Positions 1-11,254 are shown, numbered from the stretch's first letter. The stretch is 64,000 nucleotides of DNA from Epiperipatus broadwayi (GCA_028023455.1 JAQFVV010012489.1:962381-1026380), one strand, 5' to 3'. Translations and numbers: made by a program. The notes: generated from the sequence alone by a model not told the origin.

Positions 1-390
1 GTCTGCATTTGGTATCAAACAATAAGTTGAATAACTAAACTTGCCATTCTATCTGATACACCATCAATCTCCATAATGTTGTTCTTACAATTTTATTTAT
101 AATGAATCTTACATTTTGAATGTTTATGTTTTTATAATATAGTACATGTCCATTTCTTAAATCAATTATCTCTTCACCCATTTCTTCTAACTTCACAAAG
201 TCCATTAATGTCCCATTTAATATTAGACAGTTCTTCCAATTCTTTCACTGTTTCTTCACTTAAAAGTGATCTGAAGTTGTAAGTACATAAATAAAAAATA
301 TTCATTAGCGTCCTCTGCTCTCACCCACCAACTAGTGCCTTGGTTGATGACTGTACAGCCATCTTAAAATAAGATTTAGCAGACTTCTTT
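1..390 (-). mobile_element. RTE LINE fragment (5' part, cut by window edge)
   Basis: Read on the minus strand this matches the 5' UTR end and endonuclease start of the intact RTE element at 6543-9846 (compare the plus-strand text around 'caccatcaatctccataatg' with the complement of 7240-7260, and the end near 350-380 with the complement of about 6900-6950). It carries many substitutions and indels and has no open frame. It is an old copy whose 3' part lies beyond the left edge of the window. Confidence 0.75.
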
Positions 391-1319
391 CGAATAAATT
401 TTTTTGAAACTTTTTGCATATGTTAGAAATCAATGGCAAAGCAATATGATAATAAAATATTTTTGATTGTTTTTCAGATATTTATTGTAGAGGTGTTGGA
501 AAGCAGAATTTTACATATAATATCAATTCAGTACATTTTCAGTGATGCATACAAGAGGGTGGTCTAGTTTTCAAATATTTTTATTAAAAAAGAAAACAGT
601 TACACTAAAAAGTATTAATGATAAATTTAAAAAAATATATAAAAATAAATCTTACTTTAAAATGAATGAAATTTTGTTTTATTTTTTTATTGTAAAATTT
701 CTTTTTTAAAAAACATCTTTTACAAACAAAATAAAAATGAATGGATTTTGAATGCATCATGAATTTTTTTTTAAATGTTACAGATACTGTGACATCATTT
801 TTATTGTACATTATAAATTTTAAAAAAATACGAAAATATTCAAATATTAAAAACTTAAAATTAATATATCTAAAAAATATTTACAATAGACACTTTTATT
901 TTTTAGCACATTAAAAAGCCAGAAAATAATTGTTTACTTCAATCACAATTGGCATTTTTATATTTAATTAGAAATAAAAGTATGGGCTAACTCTGTTGAA
1001 TAAATTAATTTTTGTACAATGCACACTTTTATTTCAAGTTAAATATAAAAATCTCAATCGTGTTTTTTAAAAAAAATTTTTGCCTTTTTAGTGCACAGAA
1101 AATAAAAGCACTTATTATAAAATATTTTTCATATAATTTATGATTTTATCTGCCTGAAAAATCTTATAGTTTATTTTCCCCCCATTTTCCAATTTATTAT
1201 CTAAATGCAATTGCATGCATTTGCAATGATAGTACATTTTTAAAAGAGTTTTAAAACAATTTTAGTAAAAGAAATAATACAGAAATCATAATTTTTAGTT
1301 TTGTATGGTATTCAGTACC
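391..1319. other. AT-rich DNA, no gene seen
   Basis: Homopolymer-rich A/T sequence with stop codons in all frames. A 68-residue minus-strand frame at 605-811 is low-complexity (Phe/Lys/Ile) and is best read as chance. Confidence 0.6.
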
Positions 1320-1327
1320 TTTTATGG

Positions 1328-1695
1328 CAGGGGTCCTCAACCTTTTTGCACTTAAGAGCACATTCTATAATACTGGTCAGATGGTGGACACCATTTATTT
1401 TTTCAATGTAAATTTATAGTTGGATATTGTTAATAATACACATAATGTACAAAAAAATATTTATTTCAAAAATAAAATTTTAATATATAATTAACGTTTA
1501 TATTTTTACACTGTAAAAGTATAGTATGCTCTACAATTTGATTACAATATAATACAATAATTTATAAGAAATTTTAAAAATTAAATTTATTTGTGTCAGA
1601 TAAATAATTTTTTATTGGGTTCAGATAATGGCAGGTACACATAAAATGGTCTGTGGGCACCGTGGTACCCGCAGGCATAGGGTTGGGGACCCCTG
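1328..1695. mobile_element. hAT-type non-autonomous transposon (MITE)
   Basis: The ends are imperfect inverted repeats: CAGGGGTCCTCAACC at the left and GGTTGGGGACCCCTG at the right. The flanks give an 8-bp duplication, TTTTATGG (1320-1327) and TTTTATTG (1696-1703), with one mismatch. CAGGGGT ends and 8-bp duplications are established hallmarks of hAT transposons. The 368-bp body is AT-rich and has no transposase, so it would have to move in trans. Confidence 0.88.
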
Positions 1696-2052
1696 TTTTA
1701 TTGTATCACCAGTTAGAAAAATTAATTTATATGCAAACTTTCTTCATTCATAATTTTTGGAATTATACAGAACTAAAAATTAGGAAATGAAATAAAAAAA
1801 ATAAAATAATACTTTTATTCAAATAAATGCAATAAAATTAAATTATTTTTTTTTTCAACTTTCACAAATAAAAGCAAGGGTAATCATATTATACCAATGC
1901 CAATCTATTTCTTAGATCATTTATATTTAATGTCCTTTTTTTTTATTTTAATACTAAGTGGGCATTAGTTTTTTAAATGATTTTATATTAAGTTGTCCTG
2001 TATGTGTTTCTGTGGGTATGCCCACATTTTTGAATTAACAATAAAAAAAATC

Positions 2053-2131
2053 TGTCCTCATTTAGAACTCAAACTCACATCCTTATCTTTCCCAAGAAAA
2101 CTCTTTAGCAATTGAGCCAAGGAAGTAATTA
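2053..2131 (-). repeat. Possible tRNA-derived SINE remnant
   Basis: On the minus strand a TGGCTCAATTG stretch resembles a Pol III A box, and about 45 bases later GAGTTTGAGTTC resembles a weak B box. It has no paired cloverleaf of normal quality. Decayed SINE head is the best guess; chance similarity is possible. Confidence 0.3.
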
Positions 2132-2469
2132 CAATTGTAGAATAAAATTTGGTTAGTATAATATTGAATTAACTCGTACTTAATTAATTAAATTAATAAA
2201 AATAAAAATATATATGTTTGACCAAAAATTACACTTGTAGAATAAAATTTTGCTAATATTAAATTAGTTAATTAATTAAATAAATTAAAAATCCAATGCA
2301 TAAATATATTTATATATTAGACAATCACATGATATTTAAATTTACAATTTGCTTGATAGAGGATGTATTTTTTTATTTTCATATCTTATTATTAAATTAT
2401 AATTTTTGTCAGATTTTTTTGTAGTTTTAACTATTTTTTAAAATAAGATATAAGTAAAAAGTAAAAAAA

Positions 2470-2887
2470 TAAGATGTAAAAAAATATTTTTTTTTAAAAT
2501 AATATTTTTATGTAAATAGCTGACTAAAAATTACAAAATAACAAAGAAATCTCTTCTCCATTAATTTGCCATTTTTGAAACATATCAGAGATCTTAAGAA
2601 TCTAGTTTGTTATAAAATAATTAAATATTGCAGGAATATTGTCATTTCATAGAAGCATTTGAGACTTATATATAAATCATAAAAATGAAAAAAGTCTCAA
2701 ATGCTTTTATAAAATAACAATATTACTACAATTTCCAATTGTTGTATAACAAGTATAGATTCTTAAGATCTATAATATTTTTCAAAAATGGCAAATTAAC
2801 CCCTAGGGGATTACTTTATTATTTTGACTTTTTAGTTGGCTACTTACACAAAAGCATTATTTTAACAAAACCTTATTTTTACATCTC
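2470..2887. repeat. Long fold-back (palindromic) element
   Basis: The two halves (about 2470-2672 and 2690-2887) are inverted copies of each other. For example, 'tttgccatttttgaaa' at about 2565 returns as its complement near 2786, and the 'cataga agcatttgag' block returns just after a ~17-base centre. The arms are roughly 190-200 bp, imperfect and without coding potential. Such perfect-axis structures are typical of fold-back MITEs or snap-back insertions. Confidence 0.75.
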
Positions 2888-3237
2888 ATTTTGTGTGATT
2901 TTATAAATAGATTGGAAGTGATACAATTTCTAAACATAATCACTTCATATTTTTATTTGTGAAAACTGAAGAAAATTAATTTTTAATTTTCTAGCACTTT
3001 TTTTTTTTTACATTTCTTTATTTTTTTTATTTTTATTTTTGCTATTACATTTTTAAAATGTATAATTTGTAGAAATCAAAGCACAAAATATGAATGTTAA
3101 AATTCTTATATTTTAAACAAAACTTTTTAAATATTAGTCCTAATTACACACTTATATATTTATATATTGCCAATAAAGTTTTAAACATAAAAGTTTTATA
3201 AATATTACCAAAATCACACTTTTCGTTATTTTTGACA

Positions 3238-4078
3238 TAATATCCTATAAATACAATTTATCCAAACTGCTTCAAACACTTTTTAGCAAAACTATTAATT
3301 TGTACATATACCTAAGTTTCGACTGACCTGCAGTCTTCTTCAGAGCTATGATACAATGAACAAAATAAAATACAAATCATAACTATATAATAACACCATA
3401 AAAAAATTAAACAATAAAAAACTAAAAACAACATAATATATATATATTAAAAAAATTGAAATAAATAATGAACCCCAAATAAAACAATATAAAATAAAAT
3501 GTACAACATAAATAGAAGATAAATATAAATTATACATATGTATTTCTAATTTTATACATATATACATTCAAGAACAACTATTAATCTAAATATATTATTT
3601 ATTTTATTATTATTAACAATCTACTAATTATCTCTATTCTTCATAAACTTAAACTTTATGGTTAGTAACTAAAATTCTTTTAATTTTAAATCATATAATA
3701 TTTATTATTTCCTTACTCATTCTTCTTTTAAAAATAATATTTTATATTTATTATTATTTCTGAATATTTAAAACCTATAAACATTATCATCTTTGAACTT
3801 ACGAGTTTATTTTGATCTTTTAAAAAAACATTTTTTATTTGGGTTTGATTATTTATTTCAGTTTTTATAATATATATATTATGTTGTTTTTAGTTTTTTA
3901 TTGTTTAAATTTTTTATGGTGTTATTATATAGTTATGTTTTTTATTTTATTTTGTTTATTATATCATAGCTCTGAAGAAGACTGCAGGTCAGTCAAAATG
4001 TAAGTGTATGTATATGTACAGATAAAAAGTTTTGCTAAAAGGTGTTTGAAATGGTTTGGATAAATTGTATAAAAGTTT
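3238..4078. repeat. Inverted-repeat element with Penelope-like terminal motif
   Basis: The arms, about 3238-3440 and 3868-4078, are inverted copies separated by ~430 bp of AT-rich DNA. Each arm holds the same motif: CTGAAGAAG, a perfect GACTG/CAGTC hairpin with loop CAGGT, then GAAA (minus strand 3316-3343; plus strand 3972-3999, where it is mutated to CAAA). The 73-residue ORF at 3346-3567 lies inside an arm and is not a gene. Similar motifs sit beside Penelope-like sequence at 57.2 kb, so a Penelope-derived pseudo-LTR is a reasonable inference. Confidence 0.65.
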
Positions 4079-4324
4079 TACTTTAGAAATCAAGTAAAAA
4101 CAAATACATTAAAAAACTCAATCAAGAAATATACAATGTAAATACTAATCATGATATACTTTTAAATAAACATTGTAAAAAATGAAACCATATAAAAATT
4201 GCATCCAAAACTTTTATATAAAATACAATTATAGTGTAGATTAAACTATATTGTAACTACAAGTTATGTGTCTCATGGTTTTAAAAAATTTAAAAACCAA
4301 AAAAGGATAATATACATTTTTTAC

Positions 4325-5365
4325 TAAATGACTTAGTAAATGTTTATACATTTAACCACAGAACAGATATTTTTTCCATGTTAGATTTATTTTATTCAGC
4401 TAAGCACTTTCAATACTAAAATCTATCATAATCATAACATTATACAAATAATGTTTGTTGAACTCTCATTTTAAAGGTATTTTGTATATTATGGACTGAA
4501 CTAGTATAAAATTGAATTTTAGAAGTTAATTTACTTTCTAATAATTGTATTGGAAATTATAGATTGGAGAAAAACTTAGAATTATACATGAAAGATCTAT
4601 TTAATATGGGATGTAATATTAAAAAAAATAAATTCAATAATAGACAATTTCTATAGCAAAATTATATACCCTGTAAAACTTCAATTGAAGACAAAAAATG
4701 GACTGGTCTCCTTTATGTGTCTAAAGTTGTGCAAAAATTTAAAAAAATATGTACCGATAAATACATTAGTTTTCAGTCACCTTCATTTTTAAATAAATTT
4801 TCAACAATTCAAAAGATAAAATAATTAGAGAGGCTGTACACTAAGTAGTGTACAAAATTGCATGCAAAGAGTAATACTGCTTAAATCTTCCTATGGAGAA
4901 ATGAGAGCTAATCTAATCCACAAGACTGGCCCAGCACAATTATGAATACAACAGGCCTAAGGAAGACAGTGAGCACTCATCTACATTTTTAGATCATAAA
5001 CTACAATCAGGCAACAACTTCAATCTCTCTAGTGCTGGTATAGTGAAGGAGGCATGATCTATAGCCACAGATATGCATGCCATAAATAAAAAGAAAACTA
5101 GCACTGCTCTTTCTAAAAAATGGCATCTATAACTTACAGTGCAGTTATCAGAATGTAAATTAACTTTGAAAATGCAATTTTATGTTAATTCTATCTATAA
5201 TATACAAAATGACTTTAAAATGAAAGTTCAATGAACTTTAATTGTATAATGTATGATTATGATACATTTTAGTATTGAAAGCACTTATCTGAATAAAATA
5301 AATTATAACATGAAAAAAGATAATCTGTTCTGCTGTTAAATGTATAAACATTTACTAAACCATTA
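4325..5365. repeat. Inverted-repeat element, ~175-bp arms, unknown family
   Basis: The left arm (about 4325-4500) and right arm (about 5193-5365) are complementary: the 'aatgtttatacattta' and 'agcactttcaatactaaa' blocks each return inverted on the other side. The ~690-bp interior is less AT-rich around 4870-5130 but has no open frame. It could be a non-autonomous DNA transposon or a rearranged pair of retroelement ends; target duplications are not clear. Confidence 0.6.
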
Positions 5366-5648
5366 CAGTTAGTGCAGAAAATAGGTAAAATAAATTCTTA
5401 TAGAATTACTGAATGATAAGTACATTACTCTAATATGAAAAGAATTACCAAAGTGTTCATTAAAAATAATTATAAATAACAAATTCGAATTAGTAACAAT
5501 TTCAGTAAACATCTGGAGAAAAGTTAAAATGAATCATGAAAAAGTAAAAAAAAATGGTTTTATAGGCTCCTATCTTTTCATCAATTATGCTGTGTACTTT
5601 AAGCATCATCCTTCACATTTTAATAATAAGTAGAGTTTTTATATATAT

Positions 5649-6130
5649 CAGAAATGTACCCAGCCTATGGAAAGACCACTGTTTTTATAGTAGTTTTTTT
5701 TAATTGACTGCTTTAACAAATTTAAATAATGCATGGTATTACTGTGGAGCCACAAATTATGTGTTACCAAATTACACAACTTCAATTATAAGTTAACCAA
5801 AACTAAATGTAAATATGGTACTTTTTCCTTCACTAAACATCTTGTTTCAATCATAAATTTATGTACTGTAATCACATTTTATTCATCATTTAAATACTAT
5901 ACCTACTCAGTTCTGTATAGAATTTTTCCAAGTGTTTTTTCTTTTAAAAACTTTTATTCCACATGTCTTTTGTAAAATACCATATTTTTTTAGAATCCAG
6001 AAATGTACCTGACCTATGGAAAGACTGTCATTTTTGTAATAGTTTTTTTAATTGGTTGTTTTAACAATTTTTTTTTGCTTTACATAATTACTTGCTGGCA
6101 AATGTATCTGGCCTATGGAAGGAAAGAATT
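5649..6130 (+). repeat. Diverged tandem duplication, ~348-bp period
   Basis: A block starting AGAAATGTACC...CCTATGGAAAGA and running through a T-tract to 'ttgttttaac' occurs at about 5649 and again at about 5996. A short third piece (AAATGTATCTGGCCTATGG) lies at about 6098. No protein is encoded; the 80-residue frame at 5733-5975 overlaps the repeat and shows no family features. Confidence 0.5.
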
Positions 6131-6259
6131 ACTTTCTTTCCATAAAATGCATTTTTTATTAATAGCGGAATAAATAATAATTTTTTTCTTTGAAAAATAC
6201 ATTTTCTAACAAAGAAATGTTTAACTTAAATAACACATCGCATAACGGACAAACATTAA

Positions 6260-6262
<3 letters not shown>

Positions 6263-6347
<85 letters not shown>
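6263..6347. repeat. (TA)n-(GA)n compound microsatellite
   Basis: About 27 TA units followed by about 14 GA units. Confidence 0.95.
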
Positions 6348-6349
<2 letters not shown>

Positions 6350-6371
6350 TACATTATCAGAAATAGAAACT

Positions 6372-6511
6372 ACAAATATATTTTTAAAGTTATAATTAAA
6401 ACAAATAATGACAGTATTTTCTTATATACATAAATGAGAGTATTTTCTTATATATATATATATAAGAAAATACTCTCATTATTTTAATTATAACTTTAAA
6501 AATATATTTGT
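6372..6511. repeat. Palindromic fold-back repeat beside LINE insertion
   Basis: ACAAATATATTTTTAAAG at the left returns inverted at the right (6494-6511), with further pairing of AGTATTTTCTTATA against TATAAGAAAATACT around a (TA)n centre. This ~140-bp hairpin lies ~20 bp before the LINE target site and so predates or is unrelated to the LINE. Confidence 0.75.
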
Positions 6512-6531
6512 GGCATCATATTTCTGAACAT

Positions 6532-6542
6532 ATAATACCGAT
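6532..6542. repeat. Target site duplication, left
   Basis: ATAATACCGAT, repeated exactly at 9847-9857 on the other side of the RTE LINE. The first few bases at the 3' side may merge with the GAT-rich tail. Confidence 0.8.
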
Positions 6543-9500
6543 GGCTGCAGAAAGGAGTTTGCTATTAACTGAAAGGAGACCCTTTGATTCCTCTTGGAGG
6601 CCTTAAAGGAACCGAGCAGGGCAAATTCCTAATGTCCACTCCATACGTTCTTGTCATTGCAGCTGTTATTACTATGTGAATATTCATATAGTATACGAAC
6701 ATGGATGGGCTGCTCACCAACACGCATTAGCCAGCGTGGTGAGTTTATTGGCTTTTTACCTCTGAGTTTAAGATCAAGAAACACCATGGTCTTTCTTCTC
6801 AGTGCCTGATAAGGCAGAATGAATGTTTGTGTAAATGATAAATATTTTTCCAATACATATATACAATTATGACAGACAAAAATAAAGCATGGCCCTTATT
6901 CCCAGGAGGCTGTAAAGTCACCAACCAAGGCAGCAGTTGGTGGCCGAAGGTGGAGGGTGCTAAGAATCCCCTGATTGTGGACCCAGGCTGCCATTTGATG
7001 ATGACTTTTTATTTAGGTACTTACAACTGCAGATCACTTTCAAGTGAAGGAAGATTGCAAGAATTAGAAGAAGAACTGTCTTATATTAAATGGGACATTA
7101 TTGGACTTTGTGAAGTTAGAAGAAAAGGAGAAGAAACAATTGATTTAAAAAGTGGACATATACTCTATTATAAAGGCACACATATTGGAAATACAAGTGG
7201 AGTAGGATTCATTATAAATAAAAAGTGGAAGAACAATATTGTGGAGATTGATGGTGTATCGGACAGAGTGGCAAGATTAGTTATACAACTTAATAGCAGA
7301 TACCAAATGCAGATAATTCAGGTTTATGCCCCAACAAGTTCTCATAGTGATGAAGTAGTAGAAGATTTTTATATGGATGCACAAAAGGCTTTTGATCAGA
7401 GTAAACAACATTTTAAAATTGTTATGGGAGACTTTAATGCTAGAATTGGTAGACAAATGAAAGATGAAATTGCTGTAGGTAATTTTGGTTATGGTAATAG
7501 AAATGAGAGAGGACATAGACTTGTGGAGTTTGCAGAAAAAGAAAAACTTTATATTATGAATTCATTTTTTGAGAAAAATGTTAAAAGGAAATGGACATGG
7601 AAGCATCCAAATGAAGGTACAGCAGAATTGGATTATATTTTGACTAACAGAAAATACATATTTCAAGATTGTAATGTTCTTAATAAATTTAACACAGGAA
7701 GTGATCATCGATTAGTAAGGTGTAAGTTACGTGTTAATGTAAAACTAGAGAGACAAAAATTATTAAGAAAAACAATATTTACAGTTGATATTCCTAATCT
7801 TCAGAAACATTCTAATGAATTTAAATTAGAACTTACAAATAGGTTTCAAGTGTTAGGAGATTTTGAACATGATACAGATTTGAATGAAATTAATATGAAA
7901 ATAACTGATACACTTTTACAAACTGCAACAAACATAGCTGGTAGAAAAAAGCAGCAATTGACTAATAAAATTTCTACTGAGACTAGAGAATTTATGAAGA
8001 AAAGAAGGAATATGAAGATATACAAAAATGATGTATTAAAAAGAATTGAATATCTCGAATTTTGTAAAATGGTACGGAAAAGAGTTGAAAATGATATAAG
8101 AAAGTATAACTGTGAAATAGCAAGGAAAGCTGTAGAAGAAAATAAAAGTCTCAAAAATGTTAAACAACATTTTGGTATTGGTAGGAAATTTATATCTGCA
8201 ATAAGAAAAAAAGATGGAATTATTACTAAAAAGAGAGATGACATCATGAAATTGGTAGAAGATTTTTATCAAGAATTATATAGTAATAAAGAACAAGTAC
8301 CTCCTATATCTATTACATCTTCCGAATTGCCCAGAATTTTAAATGAAGAAGTGAGACATGCAATTAAGTGTATGAAGAAAGGAAAGGCTCCAGGAAATGA
8401 TGGAATTATAATTGATATATTAAAAGAAGCAGGTGAAGAAATAGAAACAATTTTAGCAAAGTTATATACCAAATGTCTAAATGATAAAGATGTACTGGAA
8501 GATTGGAAGAATGCAGTAATAATATTAATATTTAAAAAAGGTGATAAAGAAGATATTAGAAATTACAGACCTATCAGCCTTTTATCAGTTTTATATAAAA
8601 TTTTTACCAAGATAATTACAACTCGTCTACAGAGAACTTTGGATTTCCACCAACCAAGAGAACAAGCTGGATTTAAAAGTGGTTTTAGTACAATAGATCA
8701 TATCCAGGTATTGAGAGAAGTCATAGAAAGGACAAACGAATATGAGTTGTCATTATGTTTTGGATTTGTAGATTATGAAAAGGCATTCGATTCTATACAC
8801 ATTTCTTCAGTGATTAAAGCATTGGATCATCAAGGTATAGATCCAGGATATTGTCATATTTTAAAGAATATTTATAAAAATGCAACAGCAACAATTAGAT
8901 TACATAATGATACTGGAAAAATCAACATTGAGAAAGGTGTAAGACAAGGTGACTCCATATCTCCAAAACTCTTTACAGCAGTGCTGCAAGAAGTATTTTG
9001 TGGATTAAAATGGGAAACTAAAGGAGTGAAAGTAAATGGAGAGTATTTAAGTCATTTAGATTTCGCAGATGATGTAGTTGTTTTTGCAAATAATGCTTCA
9101 GAGCTGCAGGAAATGTTGCAGGAGTTAGCAGATGAAAGTAGAAAAGTAGGACTAAAGATAAATGTTAAAAAGACTAAAGTAATGTTTAATCGATTTGCTC
9201 AAAATATGAAAATAAAGATTGATTATGAAGAATTAGAAGAAGTTAACAGTTACAAATACCTTGGTCAGATTATTAATACAGATGGAAACATAATGGAGGA
9301 AATTAATCATAGAATTAAACTTGGTTGGAGTGCTTTTGGTAGAAATAACTTGATACTAAAAGGAAATATGCCTATGTGTTTGAAAAGGATGGTTTTTAAC
9401 AAATGTGTTTTACCAGTTCTTACTTATGGATCTGAGACTTGGACACTTAATAGAAGAGCAATACAGAGACTTCAGACCACTCAAAGGAGTATGGAGAGAT

Positions 9501-9846
9501 GTATGTTGGGAGTAACAAGAAGAGATCGAAAATGCAATGTATGGGTAAGACAACAAACAGGTGTTACTGACCTTATTGAAAAAATTAAAAGATTGAAATG
9601 GAGTTGGGCTGGACATATTGCTAGAAGAGATGATAATAGATGGACAATTGAAATTTTAAACTGGATTCCAAGAGATTGTAAAAGACCCAGAAAGAGACCA
9701 CATGTGAGATGGATGGATGAAATAAGAAAATGTGCAGGGGTGTTGTGGAGAAGAGAAGCTAAAGATCGGAGAAGATGGATTAAACTTGGAGAGACCTTCA
9801 TCCTGCAGTGGATTGATAGTGGTTGATAATGATGATGATGATGATG
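6543..9846 (+). mobile_element. Full-length RTE-clade LINE
   Basis: A complete ~3.3-kb non-LTR retrotransposon. It has a ~326-bp 5' UTR beginning near GGCTGCAGAAAGGAG, a single long ORF (6869-9826), a very short 3' UTR, and a (GAT)n/(GATAAT) tail instead of poly(A). Single-ORF layout, tiny 3' UTR and simple-repeat tail are established traits of RTE elements. The 5' boundary is supported by the second copy (15538-18944), which ends at the same sequence, and by the exact 11-bp duplication at both flanks. The intact ORF and exact duplication indicate recent insertion. At least eight older copies or fragments lie in this window. Confidence 0.92.
6869..9826 (+). CDS. RTE LINE endonuclease-reverse transcriptase (985 aa)
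   Basis: Polyprotein that nicks chromosomal DNA and copies the element RNA at the nick (target-primed reverse transcription). The N-terminal ~45 residues carry no recognised domain. An APE-type endonuclease occupies about 49-290: TYNCRSL near 51, GLCEVRR near 80, GDFNARIGR from 187, and SDHRL from 278 with the catalytic Asp-His. The reverse transcriptase is at about 480-760: KAPGNDGI, RNYRPISLL, QAGFKSGFST, DYEKAFDS, GVRQGDSISPKLF, and the catalytic FADD at 732-735. A basic C-terminal region (about 790-985) has ETWTLNRR, WAGHIARR and RPHVRWMDEI, seen in many animal RTE-type elements. The start is the first ATG of the frame; translation could also begin at a later Met such as M44. No stops or frameshifts are visible, so it may still be active. 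Confidence 0.95.
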   Translation: MTDKNKAWPLFPGGCKVTNQGSSWWPKVEGAKNPLIVDPGCHLMMTFYLGTYNCRSLSSEGRLQELEEELSYIKWDIIGLCEVRRKGEETIDLKSGHILYYKGTHIGNTSGVGFIINKKWKNNIVEIDGVSDRVARLVIQLNSRYQMQIIQVYAPTSSHSDEVVEDFYMDAQKAFDQSKQHFKIVMGDFNARIGRQMKDEIAVGNFGYGNRNERGHRLVEFAEKEKLYIMNSFFEKNVKRKWTWKHPNEGTAELDYILTNRKYIFQDCNVLNKFNTGSDHRLVRCKLRVNVKLERQKLLRKTIFTVDIPNLQKHSNEFKLELTNRFQVLGDFEHDTDLNEINMKITDTLLQTATNIAGRKKQQLTNKISTETREFMKKRRNMKIYKNDVLKRIEYLEFCKMVRKRVENDIRKYNCEIARKAVEENKSLKNVKQHFGIGRKFISAIRKKDGIITKKRDDIMKLVEDFYQELYSNKEQVPPISITSSELPRILNEEVRHAIKCMKKGKAPGNDGIIIDILKEAGEEIETILAKLYTKCLNDKDVLEDWKNAVIILIFKKGDKEDIRNYRPISLLSVLYKIFTKIITTRLQRTLDFHQPREQAGFKSGFSTIDHIQVLREVIERTNEYELSLCFGFVDYEKAFDSIHISSVIKALDHQGIDPGYCHILKNIYKNATATIRLHNDTGKINIEKGVRQGDSISPKLFTAVLQEVFCGLKWETKGVKVNGEYLSHLDFADDVVVFANNASELQEMLQELADESRKVGLKINVKKTKVMFNRFAQNMKIKIDYEELEEVNSYKYLGQIINTDGNIMEEINHRIKLGWSAFGRNNLILKGNMPMCLKRMVFNKCVLPVLTYGSETWTLNRRAIQRLQTTQRSMERCMLGVTRRDRKCNVWVRQQTGVTDLIEKIKRLKWSWAGHIARRDDNRWTIEILNWIPRDCKRPRKRPHVRWMDEIRKCAGVLWRREAKDRRRWIKLGETFILQWIDSG

Positions 9847-9857
9847 ATAATACCGAT
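9847..9857. repeat. Target site duplication, right
   Basis: ATAATACCGAT, matching 6532-6542. Confidence 0.8.
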
Positions 9858-10828
9858 TAATATGTATATATAATATAAATTAAATAAATGATTAATAATT
9901 ATTAATGTGTTATCTACTCATATTTGTCTATGCAGAAAATACGAACAGCTTATTGAACAACTTGCTTTCGAGTGAATAAAAAAATATTATTTTCCAATTT
10001 AGAGTGTGTATGTGTAAAAAAATTGAATTTATGCATTTGTTATGGAGTAAAACTAAAAACTAAAATAATCAGATGTTTCCCAAATTTGGCATATCTAAAG
10101 GTTACATTACGAATTAAGAGTAACAGATTGTTTTAAAAAACGCAGACTCGGTAACTACATTGGATAATTGAAGACAGAGTGTCTATAATAGTTATTTAAT
10201 TAAATATGAAAGTGCTGATATCTCAGAAATAAATCTTAATATTTAAAATGAAAAAAAAAATTGATAAAAAACTATATATATATAAAATTGCTATTTCATC
10301 CATTTTATATATCTTGGTTTAATGAATAAATTTGAAATATTTCATAAAATAAATTTAAATAGATAAATATAAAAATTGTAAAAGGGTTTTTTTAAACTTT
10401 ATTTTAAAACATCTTTAAAACATTACAAAAAAATACTTTTGATAAAGTTAACAGTGAAATATCCAATATTTAATCAGTTTTTAAAATCTTTTTACAATAG
10501 TTCCAAAATGTTAGGCTCAAAAATACTATTATTCATAGTATATATCAGCATTGTTTGCTTTTTCTTTTTTCTTGAAACAACTAAAAAGCCATAGTTATTG
10601 AAAATTAAATAAGTGAAGCTGCACTGAAATCCTCATAAAAAAAGCAGATAACAATAACAAATTAAATACAAAATATCAAAAGCGTGTGTGCAGATAAATA
10701 TATTATATATAGGTAATAAATTTTGCATATGTATATCAATATGCTTTACAAAGTGTATAACTATTCTTTCTTCCATATTTTTGGTTTTCTGTTCGGCTTC
10801 AGTTTAATACATTATATATAGTTATTGT
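9858..10828. other. AT-rich DNA, no gene seen
   Basis: No open frame of note and no recognised repeat apart from short A/T runs. Confidence 0.6.
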
Positions 10829-11024
10829 TAAAAGGAAGTTGCCTTGATAACAGTTTGAAAATGTTGATTGTTATTGATATTGGGATTGTCTAAGGGTTGA
10901 CTGGGTTTTAATGATTATATATATATATAATTAGTTTCCAACCAGTAACCACCTAAACATTCACAGTAAATATAGCAACTAATATTTCTAACTGCTGTCA
11001 AGGCAACCACCTTTTAATAGCAAG
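10829..11024. repeat. Inverted-repeat insert containing RT-relic similarity
   Basis: AAAAGGAAGTTGCCTTGATA at the left returns inverted as TGTCAAGGCAACCACCTTTT at the right. Between them, 10861-10915 is nearly the complement of 12915-12985, a stretch of the RT relic at 12700-13140 (TTGATTGTTATTGATATTGG is shared). This suggests a small piece of that LINE was captured between inverted ends. Confidence 0.5.
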
Positions 11025-11189
11025 AATGGAAATCCATTCTTACTAATGGTCCATTGAATATATATGGACACTTAAAGATTGCAACTTGACTACAGAGTAT
11101 GAAATATTGTTACGATGAAGTTTAAATAAACCTCTTTAAACATGAAATAAACATGTCACTATAATGCAGACTAATAAATAGTCATCTAA

Positions 11190-11190
11190 A

Positions 11191-11235
<45 letters not shown>

Positions 11236-11247
11236 AAGAGAGAGAGG
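11190..11247. repeat. (AC)n-(AT)n-(GA)n compound microsatellite
   Basis: About 12 AC, 10 AT and 5 GA units, directly upstream of a hammerhead motif. Several hammerhead repeats in this window abut such tracts. Confidence 0.9.
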
Positions 11248-11254
11248 CTGGTTG

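Noticed and set aside
3346-3567. 73-residue hydrophobic minus-strand ORF
   Set aside because: Lies inside an inverted-repeat arm of AT-rich DNA, with low-complexity Tyr/Phe/Leu composition.
6543-6868. HDV-like ribozyme at the RTE 5' end
   Set aside because: Considered because some LINEs carry one, but I could not find the required P1 pairing partner by eye.
7277-9801. Several 67-133-residue minus-strand frames
   Set aside because: All are antisense shadows of the intact RTE ORF.
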